Below, piece by piece: positions 15,730-25,948 of a stretch of DNA of 37,183 nt. Position 1 is the stretch's first letter, and every line of letters begins with the position of its first letter. A model generated the notes under the pieces. The model saw only the letters and a program-made list of their open reading frames with translations, was not told the origin of the DNA and searched no databases. Position numbers and translations under genes: made by a program. This DNA comes from Colwellia psychrerythraea (lineage in GTDB: Bacteria > Pseudomonadota > Gammaproteobacteria > Enterobacterales > Alteromonadaceae): the NCBI GenBank assembly GCA_002163005.1, contig MAAF01000067.1:1-37183 (forward strand). Direction: 5' to 3'.

Positions 15730-16892
15730 AATAGTTCATCCTCATCATCAATATCATAAGTATTATCAATTTGATCATTTTCGGTATTTAATTGTTGTAA
15801 CTGATCAACGCTGTTTAATGCTTTATCAAGTAACTGAGTAACTTCTAGAAAATTAATGTCATCTTGACTGTGTTTTTTAAGTGCTCCATGCACCAGATCT
15901 GTTAGGTAATCTTCTTGGTCTTGTGTCATATCTAAAATATGAAAACTAGTCCCCATTTTTTGCACTATTTCATTCATCACTTCCTGTTGATGATGCTTAG
16001 AGATTTCCACCATTTTTTTAGTTGTACTCACCGCTTGCTTTATTTGCTCTTGAACACACACCAACGAATTTTTATAGGTTATAAACGCCATTCTAGCGCC
16101 AATACATTCAATAACTGACGCTAAGGCATCAATATATATATCGGTATCAACAGTGCCTTCTTCTAGGTTTAGGATAAATAAAGAGACTAGGGTATGGTTA
16201 AAAATGGTTCTTGGACCAAAACGGTAAAGACGAGGTTTAGCTTTCAATAACTCCATTACTTCAATTTCTACCGGGGAACAAACACCTTTTTGAGCACTAT
16301 AGAAGTTAGGTTTGCCATTGATGGGGTAAAATGCAATACAGCCATGTAAATCCATAGCATGAAAGTAGGCAAAAACTTCATCGCGAATTTGCTCGTAAGT
16401 AAAGCAATGATTGAGTTTAGAGGTCAATTGCATACAGCTTCCATATTTTGAAGCTTGGGCCATAGACACATTTATCACATTATTTTTAGATTTAATTTCA
16501 TCTTCAAAATCATGGATTTTATTTTGATAATCTATTAGTTTATCAAGTTTTGAATGAAGTCCTAATAGGGAGAATGGCTTTGCTAAAAAGTCATCCGCGC
16601 CACACTCCAGTCCTTTTAAAATGGCTTCTTCGCTTGCTAAACCAGAGTATAGAATAAATGACGTGGGTGAATTGTCGCTACACTGTTGAGATTTTATCCA
16701 ATCAGATCCTTTATCACTGCCAATATTTTCATCGACTAAGGCGATATCAAATTTAATATTTTCTCTTAATAGATCTTGTGCAACCGATAAGTTACTAGCA
16801 CACCTCACCTCGAAGGTATCATCTAAACTTTCTGCCAATAACTTTAAGTAGTCTATGTCATCATCAATAATTAATAAATTATGCTTTATCAT
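15726..16892 (-). CDS. Response regulator with uncharacterised C-terminal domain, ends in ELF
   Basis: 388 residues. Residues 1-125 form a receiver with DDD at 10-12, phospho-acceptor D54 (IALVDENIG) and Lys in FLAKPF. Residues ~150-270 (QLTSKLNHCFTYEQIRDEVF ... FNHTLVSLFILNLEEGT) resemble a GAF-like or other ligand-type domain found in response regulators but are not identified with certainty. The C-terminal part is helical and acidic and ends DIDDEDELF. The same ELF ending is found in CheD and in the membrane MCP of this cluster. Translation of the hybrid kinase is coupled to it. Its output is unknown; no DNA-binding or cyclic-di-GMP domain is seen. Confidence 0.8.
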   Translation of the reverse strand: MIKHNLLIIDDDIDYLKLLAESLDDTFEVRCASNLSVAQDLLRENIKFDIALVDENIGSDKGSDWIKSQQCSDNSPTSFILYSGLASEEAILKGLECGADDFLAKPFSLLGLHSKLDKLIDYQNKIHDFEDEIKSKNNVINVSMAQASKYGSCMQLTSKLNHCFTYEQIRDEVFAYFHAMDLHGCIAFYPINGKPNFYSAQKGVCSPVEIEVMELLKAKPRLYRFGPRTIFNHTLVSLFILNLEEGTVDTDIYIDALASVIECIGARMAFITYKNSLVCVQEQIKQAVSTTKKMVEISKHHQQEVMNEIVQKMGTSFHILDMTQDQEDYLTDLVHGALKKHSQDDINFLEVTQLLDKALNSVDQLQQLNTENDQIDNTYDIDDEDELF

Positions 16893-16910
16893 CTTAAAAT
16901 TCCTTTTATA

Positions 16911-18674
16911 CTACTCTAACGATATTAAATCATGCCAAATATAACTTGCTGTCACTAAGGTACCTTTCTCTTGGTATTCCAAGGTATCACACAGCTGATT
17001 TACTAACTCAATCCCCCTACCACTTAGTTTTAAACCATCATTCATCGCAATACTGTTATCCTTTATAACATCAAGTATTTCAAATCCTTGACCACTATCT
17101 TTAATATTGATAATCATTTTTCCACCATGCGCAAGTGGGAAGTATTGAAGCTCGATGCGAACAAAATTATCAAGAGCACTTACGGCATTATCGGCTAAAT
17201 TATCCAGTCGCTTTGTTCGCTCATTAAAATATTGAGTAAAACCTTCTGCTGAATCTTTTAAGGACGAATACAACTCTAAAACCCCGTGGTCCAGTGCATT
17301 AATAAACAGCTCTGTCAAAATAGTATATAAACTCTGCCAGTGCTCTCCAGCGCCTTCTATATCATTAATCTGGCTCATAACTAAAGGAATAGGGTTAACT
17401 GTTTTTAATAGCCGTCCTGTTAAATGTAAATGATAAGACCAAGTAGGTGATAAATTAGGGGTTGTGCCGAAATGATTATCTTCCTCTGTAAAACCTTCTG
17501 GAATAGTTACCTTATTGGTCACTTTAACTTTTTGCCAACCGCTGCAAGGTACCTCTACCAAAGAAATATCATCTTCTTGCTCGCAGTTTTGACAGAAATC
17601 ATCAAGACTATCCAAAACACTAACAACTAAATTTTTTTGAGTGATACCATTAATTGCAGCTTGCTCGAAACGTGAATAACCAAAAAATTCACCTGCTTGA
17701 TTTCTTGCTTCAACAATGCCATCAGTGATAAAAACTATTCTATCTGTATGCATTACTTGAACGACTTCAAATTGAGCGTCAGGTAACAATTGGGGTAAAA
17801 TACCTAAAGGGGGATGTGTTGACGTAAATTGTTTTTTAATGCTCGCCTTTTGATCAAATAGATAACCATCAGGTAAACCCGCATTAAATATATATGCTGA
17901 TTTTTCATGTTCAGAAATACGGGCAAAGCTTGCTGCAAAAAACAAATCTCCCGGAAGTAAGGTATGCATATGCCTATTTATTTGAGCAACAATATCTAAG
18001 ATTGAAAAACCTTTTTTAGTCATAGCCCTGAATGTTTCAGTAACTGGAATAGCGCCAATTGATGACCGCAACCCATGACCAGTGAAATCTCCCAGTAAAA
18101 CATTAATATCACCATTGGGGCACAGGGCACTTAACTGTATATCACCACTAAAAATAGCAGCGGCCTTTTTAATGACACCAATTTTATCTAAAGCAAAATT
18201 TCTCGCTTCAATCACGTTTGACATCATTTTTTCAGCAAGTTCCGCGTCATCTTGTTGCTCTTGCTGGAGACTTTTTACTTGCCCAACTAGGTCGCTTATT
18301 CTTTGCATTGCTTTGACTTTGGCTTTAAAAACTAAAGGAGTAAATGGCCGTACTAATATACTATCACCGCCAGCTTCAACACTTTTTATGAAGGATTGCT
18401 CGTTATCCATACTCGTAATAAATATTATAGGAGCTAAAGTGCCTGCACCCGACAGCTTTTTTATTCTCCTTGTCGCTTCAAAACCATCCATAATGGGCAT
18501 ATTAATGTCCATTAAAACAAGGTCAGGTTGATGTTCACTATACTTTTTAACACCGCTCGCGCCATCATTGGCAATAACTACGTGGTAATTTTCTTCTTCT
18601 AGTAGTTCTGACAACATTTTGCACTGCACTTTTGAATCATCAACAACTAAAGCAAGCTTTTGGCTTCTTGTCAT
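16911..18674 (-). CDS. REC-PP2C phosphatase-HATPase partner-switch regulator (HsbR-like)
   Basis: 587 residues in three parts. A receiver (1-125) has D56 in LVLMDINMP. A SpoIIE/RsbU-type PP2C phosphatase (about 150-380) shows NVLLGDFTGHG and IVFITDGIVEARN metal-binding Asp residues. A C-terminal GHKL ATPase of anti-sigma-kinase type has N box TELFINALDHGVLE, IKDSGQGFEI and GRGIELVNQL. In P. aeruginosa the protein HsbR has this layout and both phosphorylates and dephosphorylates the STAS protein HsbA under control of HptB. Here a STAS gene lies just upstream (transcription order) and an HPt gene a few genes downstream. Kinase and phosphatase in one chain implies that receiver phosphorylation switches between the two activities. 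Confidence 0.9.
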   Translation of the reverse strand: MTRSQKLALVVDDSKVQCKMLSELLEEENYHVVIANDGASGVKKYSEHQPDLVLMDINMPIMDGFEATRRIKKLSGAGTLAPIIFITSMDNEQSFIKSVEAGGDSILVRPFTPLVFKAKVKAMQRISDLVGQVKSLQQEQQDDAELAEKMMSNVIEARNFALDKIGVIKKAAAIFSGDIQLSALCPNGDINVLLGDFTGHGLRSSIGAIPVTETFRAMTKKGFSILDIVAQINRHMHTLLPGDLFFAASFARISEHEKSAYIFNAGLPDGYLFDQKASIKKQFTSTHPPLGILPQLLPDAQFEVVQVMHTDRIVFITDGIVEARNQAGEFFGYSRFEQAAINGITQKNLVVSVLDSLDDFCQNCEQEDDISLVEVPCSGWQKVKVTNKVTIPEGFTEEDNHFGTTPNLSPTWSYHLHLTGRLLKTVNPIPLVMSQINDIEGAGEHWQSLYTILTELFINALDHGVLELYSSLKDSAEGFTQYFNERTKRLDNLADNAVSALDNFVRIELQYFPLAHGGKMIINIKDSGQGFEILDVIKDNSIAMNDGLKLSGRGIELVNQLCDTLEYQEKGTLVTASYIWHDLISLE

Positions 18675-18723
18675 ATCAAGTCCTTAAAAATTTAAGAAGT
18701 TAAGAGGTTAAGAGGTTAAAAAA

Positions 18724-19029
18724 CTATTCAATCGTCATTAGCCGTTGAAATTGTGCAATTTTTAAAATTTTATTAACGGTTTCACTTGGCTTAGATATAG
18801 TTAAGCTTCCCGAGTAAAGTTGAACATGATCTTTAAGTAATAAAATCATACCTAAAGCAGAACTATCCATATATTCAGTTTGGCTTAAGTCCAAAATATA
18901 TTTTAGTCCTTGGTTAGTTACGCTGTTGTACGCTTCGCGAAATTGCTGATGTAGGGAGAAATCAAAACGTTGGTCAATAGCAATGACAAACTGTTTAGCA
19001 TCTGCAGAAAATTTACTGCTAACCGTCAT
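18724..19029 (-). CDS. STAS-domain anti-sigma-factor antagonist (HsbA-like)
   Basis: 101 residues, one STAS domain. The phosphorylatable Ser is in EYMDSSALGMILLLKDH, the standard acceptor motif of RsbV/SpoIIAA/HsbA-type antagonists. It is the predicted substrate of the REC-PP2C-HATPase protein encoded 49 bases downstream. In the related HsbA and CrsA systems the phosphorylation state decides which partner (anti-sigma factor FlgM, a diguanylate cyclase, or the ATPase) is bound; here the partner is unknown. The gap after it contains a short slipped AGAGGTTA repeat with no clear role. Confidence 0.88.
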   Translation of the reverse strand: MTVSSKFSADAKQFVIAIDQRFDFSLHQQFREAYNSVTNQGLKYILDLSQTEYMDSSALGMILLLKDHVQLYSGSLTISKPSETVNKILKIAQFQRLMTIE

Positions 19030-19066
19030 AAGTGTCTTCCTTATATGTTTTTAAAATTTAAATACG

Positions 19067-20257
19067 TTAGAATAATTCTATTTCACCTTCATCCATGTTT
19101 AGTTGCTTAACACTACGTGAATCTTCTGATTGCCGAGTCTCGTAATAGACTTGTTGACATGTTGTTTTAAGTTTAATTAATTGTTGATGGATGGCTATAT
19201 CTGGGTTTTTATCAAAAGTTGCCAATGCATCACTTATTTCATGAAGACTACTGACATTCATTTGTAATGATTCTAATGATTGTCGTGTTAAATCTTCAAA
19301 CTGTAACGAACGTACCCCAACACTTACTGCTTCGGTGATCTTAGGTGCAATAATTGCAAGTTCTTCAACACTCTGATTTGTTTGGTTATTAACATCTTCA
19401 ACATGACTCATCATCACGATCATTTTATCTTTTGCCTCTAACGTCGAGGTCATATCTGCCGAGGCCATGATTTCAACTGACTGGCGTAACTTGGCAATAA
19501 TTCCCTTAGCTTTGTTAATTTCAGTACGGATATCTTCATTAAGGTCTGTTGAACCAACGGATAAACTACGTACTTCATTTGCAACAACAGCAAATCCACG
19601 ACCAGCCTCACCTGCTCTTGCCGCTTCTATTGCCGCATTAAGTGCCAATAGATTGGTTTGACTAGCCAAACCTTCAACTTGTGACAAAAGTTTAAATATA
19701 CTATCAAATTGCGCTACCATATCATCGGTATAGACCATGGTTTCAAGACTTTGTTTACTGGTATTAATAATGACACCAACAAAGTCATCAAGGGTTTTAT
19801 TGGAATCAGCAACAAAGCTGTCTAATGATGCACCTTTACCATCTCCCATGCTGCCAGATTGAGAAATTAGTACTTGGATCATTTGTTGCTGCTCTTCACT
19901 TAAATTTTGTAGGTGTTTAAAACTTTCAGATATGCCCGTAACGGCATCTGAAACCAACATTTTAGTACGTAATAACTCTTTTTCAACAATGTCTACTTCT
20001 TGGTGAATAAACTGTTGTAACTCGAATATGACACTGTGGATTAATTCATCATCAACGACTTGCGTAGCTTCCCCCGTTTTATATTTAATATTTGCTGAAG
20101 CAACATTGTCTATACGACTTGCTAACGCTATCAATAAAAAAAATAAAGAAAATAATAAAAACACAAATAACATTTCTTCATGCAGAAATAAATAATTTAG
20201 CCATATCAACAAGGTAAGTGCGCACGATAAATATAACCCCTTTCTTATATGACTCAT
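19067..20257 (-). CDS. Two-helix membrane methyl-accepting protein without a sensor domain
   Basis: About 396 residues. Two adjacent hydrophobic helices near residues 13-31 and 34-52 are joined by a two- to three-residue turn (HEE), so there is no periplasmic sensing domain and no clear HAMP. The signalling hairpin tip [20 protein letters not shown] followed by [12 protein letters not shown] is typical of MCPs, but the helical bundle is short. It ends GEIELF, like CheD. The ATG at 20257 overlaps the cheB stop as ATGA, so this start is preferred. It could sense membrane state or act as an adaptor beside the soluble globin MCP. Location between cheB and the STAS gene suggests it belongs to this array. 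Confidence 0.88.
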   Translation of the reverse strand: MSHIRKGLYLSCALTLLIWLNYLFLHEEMLFVFLLFSLFFLLIALASRIDNVASANIKYKTGEATQVVDDELIHSVIFELQQFIHQEVDIVEKELLRTKMLVSDAVTGISESFKHLQNLSEEQQQMIQVLISQSGSMGDGKGASLDSFVADSNKTLDDFVGVIINTSKQSLETMVYTDDMVAQFDSIFKLLSQVEGLASQTNLLALNAAIEAARAGEAGRGFAVVANEVRSLSVGSTDLNEDIRTEINKAKGIIAKLRQSVEIMASADMTSTLEAKDKMIVMMSHVEDVNNQTNQSVEELAIIAPKITEAVSVGVRSLQFEDLTRQSLESLQMNVSSLHEISDALATFDKNPDIAIHQQLIKLKTTCQQVYYETRQSEDSRSVKQLNMDEGEIELF

Positions 20258-21369
20258 AAAGTACTCTCTACACAATTGGTTGCTAAAACGTCCTGCATAT
20301 TAACTCTACTTAAAGAAGCATAATCCAGTATATGCTTTGCAATCTCGGTTAAAGGTGACTCCATTGTATGGGCAGAAATGGCATGCGCCCTCCCCGGCAT
20401 TCCCCAAATAAGACTAGAGTTTTTATCTTGTATTAGGGTTCTAGCCCCGAGCGTTTTTAATCGCAGCATTCCTTGGGCTCCATCTTGCCCCATTCCCGTT
20501 AAAAGCACTGCTTGCACGTTATCAGCTAAGTTACTAACGGAGTCAAACAAAACATCTACTGCCGGTTTATGACGATTAACTTCCTTGCCATCACTTAAGG
20601 TACAAAACAACGCACCATTTTTATGGACAACTTCTAAGTGTTTATCTCCCGGAGCAATATAAACATGTCCTGTTTTGATTTTTTGACCGTGACTCGCCTC
20701 ATGAACTTCAACTTGACAGTTTTCATTCAAACGTTGGGCAAAGCGTAAGCTGAATGTTTTAGGAATATGCTGAGTAATAACAATAGCTGGCGCGTTACTG
20801 GGTAGCGTTACTAACAATTTTTTTATCGCTTCTGTTCCTCCTGTTGAAGCACCAATGGCAACAAGATGATTAGCACGTTTAACGCCGATAAAAGGTAAAA
20901 TATTACTAATATCATCACTGGCTTTATTGTTTGCTAAGGTATCTGATAATTTGAAATTCTTTTGATCAATCTTTACAGCTTGGGTAATCTTTTCTATCAA
21001 GACTTCCCTAAAACTATCTTGAGTAGCCATTAACTCTTGTACTGTCGGTTTAGGAATAAAATCTACTGCGCCAATTTCCAGAGCCTGTAACGTTATATCA
21101 GCTCCTTTAGTCGTTAGTGTAGAAAGCATAATGACTGGCATAGGACGTAAACGCATGAGATTAAGGAGAAAAGTAATACCATCCATTTTTGGCATTTCTA
21201 CATCAAGAGTTAATACATCCGGATTTAATTTTTTAATAAGATCGCGTGCAACCAAAGGATCTTCAGCCTCGCCAACGACTTCTATATGATTGCTATGGCT
21301 TAATGCCTCTTTGATTATGCTACGAATAACGGAAGAATCGTCAACTATTAGTACTTTAATTATATCCAT
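20254..21369 (-). CDS. cheB: Chemotaxis methylesterase/glutamine deamidase CheB
   Basis: 371 residues. The N-terminal receiver has D56 in [13 protein letters not shown]. The C-terminal methylesterase has the catalytic Ser in [13 protein letters not shown], His in IVITQHIP and Asp in [13 protein letters not shown]. It removes methyl groups from receptor glutamates when phosphorylated by CheA, giving adaptation. A good ribosome site (AAAGGAG) precedes the ATG. Gene order cheR-cheD-cheB and spacing of 26 bases after cheD indicate one transcript. Confidence 0.97.
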   Translation of the reverse strand: MDIIKVLIVDDSSVIRSIIKEALSHSNHIEVVGEAEDPLVARDLIKKLNPDVLTLDVEMPKMDGITFLLNLMRLRPMPVIMLSTLTTKGADITLQALEIGAVDFIPKPTVQELMATQDSFREVLIEKITQAVKIDQKNFKLSDTLANNKASDDISNILPFIGVKRANHLVAIGASTGGTEAIKKLLVTLPSNAPAIVITQHIPKTFSLRFAQRLNENCQVEVHEASHGQKIKTGHVYIAPGDKHLEVVHKNGALFCTLSDGKEVNRHKPAVDVLFDSVSNLADNVQAVLLTGMGQDGAQGMLRLKTLGARTLIQDKNSSLIWGMPGRAHAISAHTMESPLTEIAKHILDYASLSRVNMQDVLATNCVESTL

Positions 21370-21395
21370 GTTATTTGACTCCTTTACTGAGGTTA

Positions 21396-22055
21396 CTAAA
21401 ATAACTCAACATCGCCACTCACCTCTTTTTGATAAATTTGACTGCTATAGTCTTTTTCGCGTCGAATAATCGTGTCGTTATGCAGATTATCTAGTCGCTT
21501 AATAAAAGCACGCCCACTACAGGGCTCAAAAATAACTTTTCGGGGGGAAAAATCACCAGTATCACTGCTTTCAATAACAATCTCTTCTTGTTTTAAATAC
21601 GCTAAAGCAAAATCAATATTTTTTTGCCCAACATCAGACATTTGTTTAAATACCTTAGCACCACCAAATAGCTTCGCTCGTAAATTTATTTTTCGACCAC
21701 CAGATCTTAAAATAGCGTTAATCAAGTGCTCCATTGCAAAATTACCATAACGGGTAGCGTCAGTCGTTTTATCCCTTTGCCCCCAGTTAACTTCATGCGC
21801 TTCTTTATTGGTGATCGGTAACATAAAATGGTTCATGCCGCCGATGTGACTTCGATCATCCCAAATACAAGCTGAGATACATGATCCTAGCGTTGTTGCA
21901 ATAGCGACATTCTTTGTAGTCATATAAAATTCACCCGGTAAAATTTTAGCAACCACCATTTGACGTTGTTTATCCCAGTAATGATTAACCTGCATAAATT
22001 CTGGTAAGCACTGCGTCATGTATTCAGATAACTTTGGGTGATCATGTCTTAGCAC
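21396..22055 (-). CDS. cheD: Chemoreceptor glutamine deamidase CheD
   Basis: 219 residues. The core contains the catalytic Cys in ATTLGSCISACIWD, the His in GGMNHFMLP and the loop around LRAKLFGGAKVF, all conserved in CheD. CheD deamidates receptor glutamines and binds CheC-type phosphatases; no CheC is seen here. The start is a GTG preceded by AGAGGA 6 bases away. The C-terminal extension, after FEPCSGRAFIKRLDNL, ends SGDVELF; this ELF ending is also found on two other proteins of the cluster and may be a docking peptide. Confidence 0.95.
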   Translation of the reverse strand: MLRHDHPKLSEYMTQCLPEFMQVNHYWDKQRQMVVAKILPGEFYMTTKNVAIATTLGSCISACIWDDRSHIGGMNHFMLPITNKEAHEVNWGQRDKTTDATRYGNFAMEHLINAILRSGGRKINLRAKLFGGAKVFKQMSDVGQKNIDFALAYLKQEEIVIESSDTGDFSPRKVIFEPCSGRAFIKRLDNLHNDTIIRREKDYSSQIYQKEVSGDVELF

Positions 22056-22087
22056 AAAATATCCTCTACTAAATGGTATTCATAAAC

Positions 22088-22996
22088 CTAATACGGTTTT
22101 CTAAAAATGGTTCTACCAACATTACTAAAGTATTGCTGGTAGTTACCTAGGTTTTCGCTGTGACCTAAAAAAAGTAACCCTCCTGGTGCTAGCAACTCGT
22201 AATAACGTGCAAACAATTCGATCTGAGTTTTTTTATCAAAGTAAATAATGACATTTCGACAAAATATCGCATCAAAAGGTCCTTTCATTGGCCAATCATG
22301 TAAGAGATTGAGTTGTTTAAAGGTAATGAGGTTTTTTAGTTTGTCATGGACTTTGACACTATCACTGCTTTTTCCACATCCTTGAAAAAAATAACTTTGC
22401 TTAAGCTTTTGTGGGATATCTTCAATACGGTTAACATCATAAATTCCTGCTTTACCTTTCGCTAACACATTACTATCAATGTCAGTTGCCAAAATTTTTA
22501 TATCCCACATAGATAAGTCACTTTTCATGGCTTCAAGGATGGTAATAGCCAAGCTGTATGGCTCTTCGCCTGTTGAACTTGCTGAAGACCAAAACCTTAA
22601 ACGTTTTTTACCATTGGCTTCGGCAGCTTTGCTCTTTATTAATGCAGGGATTTCTTCTGTTGTTAAATATTCAAAATGATGATTTTCTCGAAAAAAACTC
22701 GTTAAATTAGTGGTGATGGCATTAATAAAAAAATCTTTTTCTTGCTCTCCCTGTTCTCTTAACAACTGACAGTAATCAGCAAAAGAGTTTAGCTTTCGCT
22801 CTCTGACGATACGTGTTAATCGTCGATATAACATTTCCCTTTTACTGTCATTGAGCACAATACCTGTGGTTTCGTATACAAATTGACAAATAAATTTAAA
22901 ATCACCTTCAGAAAGCCGCATAGCCTGATCTCGATTTAATCTACGATCTTGAGGATGCCCTTGCCTTTTATTAATGTTGTCTCTTAGCTCAGCCAT
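22088..22996 (-). CDS. cheR: Chemotaxis methyltransferase CheR
   Basis: 302 residues. It has the N-terminal all-alpha CheR domain and the SAM-dependent catalytic domain, with LTSFFRENHHFEYL, SAM-binding RFWSSASSTGEEPYSLAI, and DAIFCRNVIIYFD. It methylates receptor glutamates. The soluble MCP immediately upstream in the operon ends in EWEEF, a pentapeptide of the type that tethers CheR and CheB, so that receptor is likely a main substrate. Confidence 0.97.
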   Translation of the reverse strand: MAELRDNINKRQGHPQDRRLNRDQAMRLSEGDFKFICQFVYETTGIVLNDSKREMLYRRLTRIVRERKLNSFADYCQLLREQGEQEKDFFINAITTNLTSFFRENHHFEYLTTEEIPALIKSKAAEANGKKRLRFWSSASSTGEEPYSLAITILEAMKSDLSMWDIKILATDIDSNVLAKGKAGIYDVNRIEDIPQKLKQSYFFQGCGKSSDSVKVHDKLKNLITFKQLNLLHDWPMKGPFDAIFCRNVIIYFDKKTQIELFARYYELLAPGGLLFLGHSENLGNYQQYFSNVGRTIFRKPY

Positions 22997-23056
22997 CCTG
23001 ACCTTCCTTAAATTAAATTTATTATTCTAAGTTAAAAAATTAGCTTCATTTTAACG

Positions 23057-25861
23057 TTAAAACTCTTCCCATTCTTGATCAACGGTTGTACTAGGACGTC
23101 TGGCTACCCTCGCTGGTTTTGGCGCTACTGCGGGACTAAAATTTGATTGCCGAGCCGTTGGTGCGGCTTGTCTAGGCTTGACTCTACGATGGCGTTGCAC
23201 TGTTACTGGTTGCTGGGCCATGTCCCCATTATTGAAAAAGGCAACTTGATCTAATAGTGACTGTGATTGTTCTTCCATCGATTTACTTGAGGCGGCAGCC
23301 TCTTCAACTAATGCAGCATTCTGCTGAGTCATTTCATCCATTTGGCTCACTGCAGCACTCACCTCGCCAATCCCCGCAGACTGCTCTTTACCAGCACTGT
23401 CGATATCACCAATCATTTTACTTACATCTTCAATCGCAGTAACAAGTTCACTAAATGTTTGGCCTGTTTCATCGACTAACTTAGTCCCTTGACCCACCGC
23501 CTCGACACTGTCGTTAATTAACCCTTTAATTTCTTTAGCCGCACCAGCCGAACGTTGTGCTAAATTTCTTACTTCAGCGGCAACTACCGCAAATCCTCGC
23601 CCTTGCTCACCAGCTCTAGCAGCTTCCACAGCCGCGTTTAGAGCAAGTAGATTGGTTTGAAAAGCAATCTCATCAATAACACTGATAATGTCAGCAATTT
23701 TTTTACTCGATTTATTAATATCACTCATCGCGGTGATAGCATTTTTAACCACAGCGCCACCGCTGCTAGCTTTGTCCATGACCGAAGATGACAACTTACT
23801 CGCTTCTGATGCGTTTTCTGCATTTTGCTGAACGGTACTGGTTAACTCCTCCATCGCGGAAGCAGTTTCTTCTAAGCTTGAAGCTTGTGATTCAGTGCGA
23901 TGACTTAGCTCATTATTACCGGATGCTATTTCGCGTGCTGAATCAAAAACATTAGTAGAAGCATCGCGTATTTCCTCGACCATATTACTTAAATTTTCAA
24001 TTGATCCGTTCATGGCATTAGCTAGCGCTAGGAATTCACCACCATAATCATTACGCATACTCTTGGTTAAATCACCATCAGCAAGTGCTTGGGCGATATT
24101 AATTGCATCATTAATAGGCTCAACGATTGAATCCATTAAGTTATTAATATTATCGCCTAACTCCTTCATAAAACCTTGATATTCAGTAGTTTCAATACGG
24201 CTATCTAATTTACCGGCGATAGCATCAGTAATTAAGCTATCAATTTGACTCTGCGCATCTTTTTCTTCGGTTAAATCAACCCATTGAACAGCAGTCCCTA
24301 CATGGTTAGCTTCTTCATCTCTTAGTGGAATGGCTATGAGCTGGAAAGTGAGACCAACAATGGATATTTCAGTGGTATATGGAAGATTTTCAGGATTACC
24401 CAGTAAGTTTTGTTGATGAGCAGGATTTTTGTGGAAAGTATCGAAATTGGTACCCACCATACTATCCACACTAAAAGAAGGTAAAACGGTACGTAATTGT
24501 GCTTCTCGGCGACGTAACATTTTAGCAACTGATGGATTGGCATAAACAATATTTCCTTGGGGATCAGCCATCATCAAGTTAGTGGTCATGCCTTGAAGTG
24601 CAGACGTTAATCGGCCAACTTCAATCGATTTTGCTCGAATAGCGGTGACATCCTGCCATTCTAACGCATTACCAATATAGTCACCTTTAGCATCTATAAT
24701 AGCGGTAACATTAAGCTCAAAAGTTAAATGTTTTATTTTAATGTCGGTTGTATAAGGTAGGTTATTAGGGTCTGCTAATAACTTACGTTGATGACTTGGA
24801 TTTTTGTGAAAGCTATCAATGTTAGACCCCATAACCGCTTCTTTATCCGCTGTAAAACCAGGCCAATTATCAGCAAAGGTTGCTTCATGCTCTTTTAATA
24901 AAGCTAAGGTTGCAGCGTTGGCATAGGTGATATTAAAATCTCTATCTATCATCATACTTGCGGTAGCGGATTGATCAATTGCACCTTGTAGTTGCACGGC
25001 TTTATTTTCTTGTATTCTGGCTTCAGTAACATCCTGCCATTCGAGGGCATTACCAATATATTCGCCCGCGGTATCAATAATGGCACTAACATTAAGCTCA
25101 AAGGTTAGGTGTTTAATACTAATATCAGTCTTATATGGCAGGTTACTTGGATCTGACAAAAGTGCTCTTTGGTGACTCGCCTTTTTATGAAAATTATCAA
25201 TGTTCGCAGAAAGAATTGCTTCGCGACTTGCTTCAAAGCCAGGCCAATTATCCGCAAAGGTTGTTTCGTGTTTCTTTAATAATGACAAGGTGGCTTGATT
25301 AGCATAAGTTACATTAAAATCCCTATCTATCATCATAAATGCCGTAGCAGATTGATCAAGTGCACCTTGAAACTGTGCGGATAAGTCGTTGCTCTTCTCA
25401 TGGTCGACAGTATTCTTTTTCATATTAGATCCTTTTGTTGACTGAGTTATTGCGGCATCATTTGCTGCGGTAATCATAGTAGTTGCTAAGGTTTGGTATA
25501 CTACCGTCCAAGCCTTTTTTGTGGGAGCAGTAAAGTCTTGACCTAGACCTTGTGCCAACGTTTTCAATAATGCGGCTCCAACCGTGTCGTAATGTTCTGG
25601 CTCTGCACCATATTTAAGGTGCTTAGCGCCTAAGTTTTGCACTGCGGGAATCAACTTATCTGGGTTATCAAGTAACTTTACTGCGGTGTCTAACATCGCC
25701 ATTAATTTTTTGCCTTGGTCGGCAATATTACTTGGAAATAAAGCTTTTAATGAAGGATCCATTTCAAACAAAGTGCTATAAAATATTTCTGCGGCTTGTG
25801 GTGCAATGGGTAATACTTTTTGCCAACTTTTTTGCACTAAACTTATTTGGTTTGGGGTCAT
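23057..25861 (-). CDS. Soluble methyl-accepting protein with N-terminal globin and three PAS domains
   Basis: 934 residues with no membrane segment. Residues 1-135 are a haemoglobin domain of the Vitreoscilla/flavohaemoglobin type: B10 Tyr (Y28), CD1 Phe (F42), a likely E7 Gln (Q49) and proximal His H81 in [14 protein letters not shown]. Three PAS domains follow at about 162-283, 290-407 and 418-532; the first two are nearly identical, and each holds a FHKxxxHQ motif. Then come a HAMP-like linker and an MCP signalling domain with hairpin tip [20 protein letters not shown]. It ends DQEWEEF, a CheR/CheB tether. Globin-coupled sensors usually use a different, HemAT-like globin, so this fusion is unusual. 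O2 or NO is the expected ligand; which one is not shown. Confidence 0.93.
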   Translation of the reverse strand: MTPNQISLVQKSWQKVLPIAPQAAEIFYSTLFEMDPSLKALFPSNIADQGKKLMAMLDTAVKLLDNPDKLIPAVQNLGAKHLKYGAEPEHYDTVGAALLKTLAQGLGQDFTAPTKKAWTVVYQTLATTMITAANDAAITQSTKGSNMKKNTVDHEKSNDLSAQFQGALDQSATAFMMIDRDFNVTYANQATLSLLKKHETTFADNWPGFEASREAILSANIDNFHKKASHQRALLSDPSNLPYKTDISIKHLTFELNVSAIIDTAGEYIGNALEWQDVTEARIQENKAVQLQGAIDQSATASMMIDRDFNITYANAATLALLKEHEATFADNWPGFTADKEAVMGSNIDSFHKNPSHQRKLLADPNNLPYTTDIKIKHLTFELNVTAIIDAKGDYIGNALEWQDVTAIRAKSIEVGRLTSALQGMTTNLMMADPQGNIVYANPSVAKMLRRREAQLRTVLPSFSVDSMVGTNFDTFHKNPAHQQNLLGNPENLPYTTEISIVGLTFQLIAIPLRDEEANHVGTAVQWVDLTEEKDAQSQIDSLITDAIAGKLDSRIETTEYQGFMKELGDNINNLMDSIVEPINDAINIAQALADGDLTKSMRNDYGGEFLALANAMNGSIENLSNMVEEIRDASTNVFDSAREIASGNNELSHRTESQASSLEETASAMEELTSTVQQNAENASEASKLSSSVMDKASSGGAVVKNAITAMSDINKSSKKIADIISVIDEIAFQTNLLALNAAVEAARAGEQGRGFAVVAAEVRNLAQRSAGAAKEIKGLINDSVEAVGQGTKLVDETGQTFSELVTAIEDVSKMIGDIDSAGKEQSAGIGEVSAAVSQMDEMTQQNAALVEEAAASSKSMEEQSQSLLDQVAFFNNGDMAQQPVTVQRHRRVKPRQAAPTARQSNFSPAVAPKPARVARRPSTTVDQEWEEF

Positions 25862-25948
25862 AAGTTATTTTCCTGTGTGGTTATTTATCATCAATGGATT
25901 CTGTCGACTTAGCTCTGTGTTCGATTACGCTTAATTGTGGGTATTTAA

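Noticed and set aside
18690..18722. Slipped AGAGGTTA repeat between the HsbR-like and STAS genes
   Set aside because: Too short and simple to assign a role; probably replication slippage.
24334..24549. Minus-strand 71-codon frame inside the globin MCP
   Set aside because: It overlaps a well-supported coding frame and has no ribosome site or family likeness; the same applies to the plus-strand frames opposite the chemosensory, helicase and recombinase genes.
24600..25430. Near-identical DNA blocks in the globin MCP considered as an assembly duplication
   Set aside because: Both blocks give complete PAS domains in frame with scattered differences, and a third more divergent PAS follows, which fits natural domain duplication.
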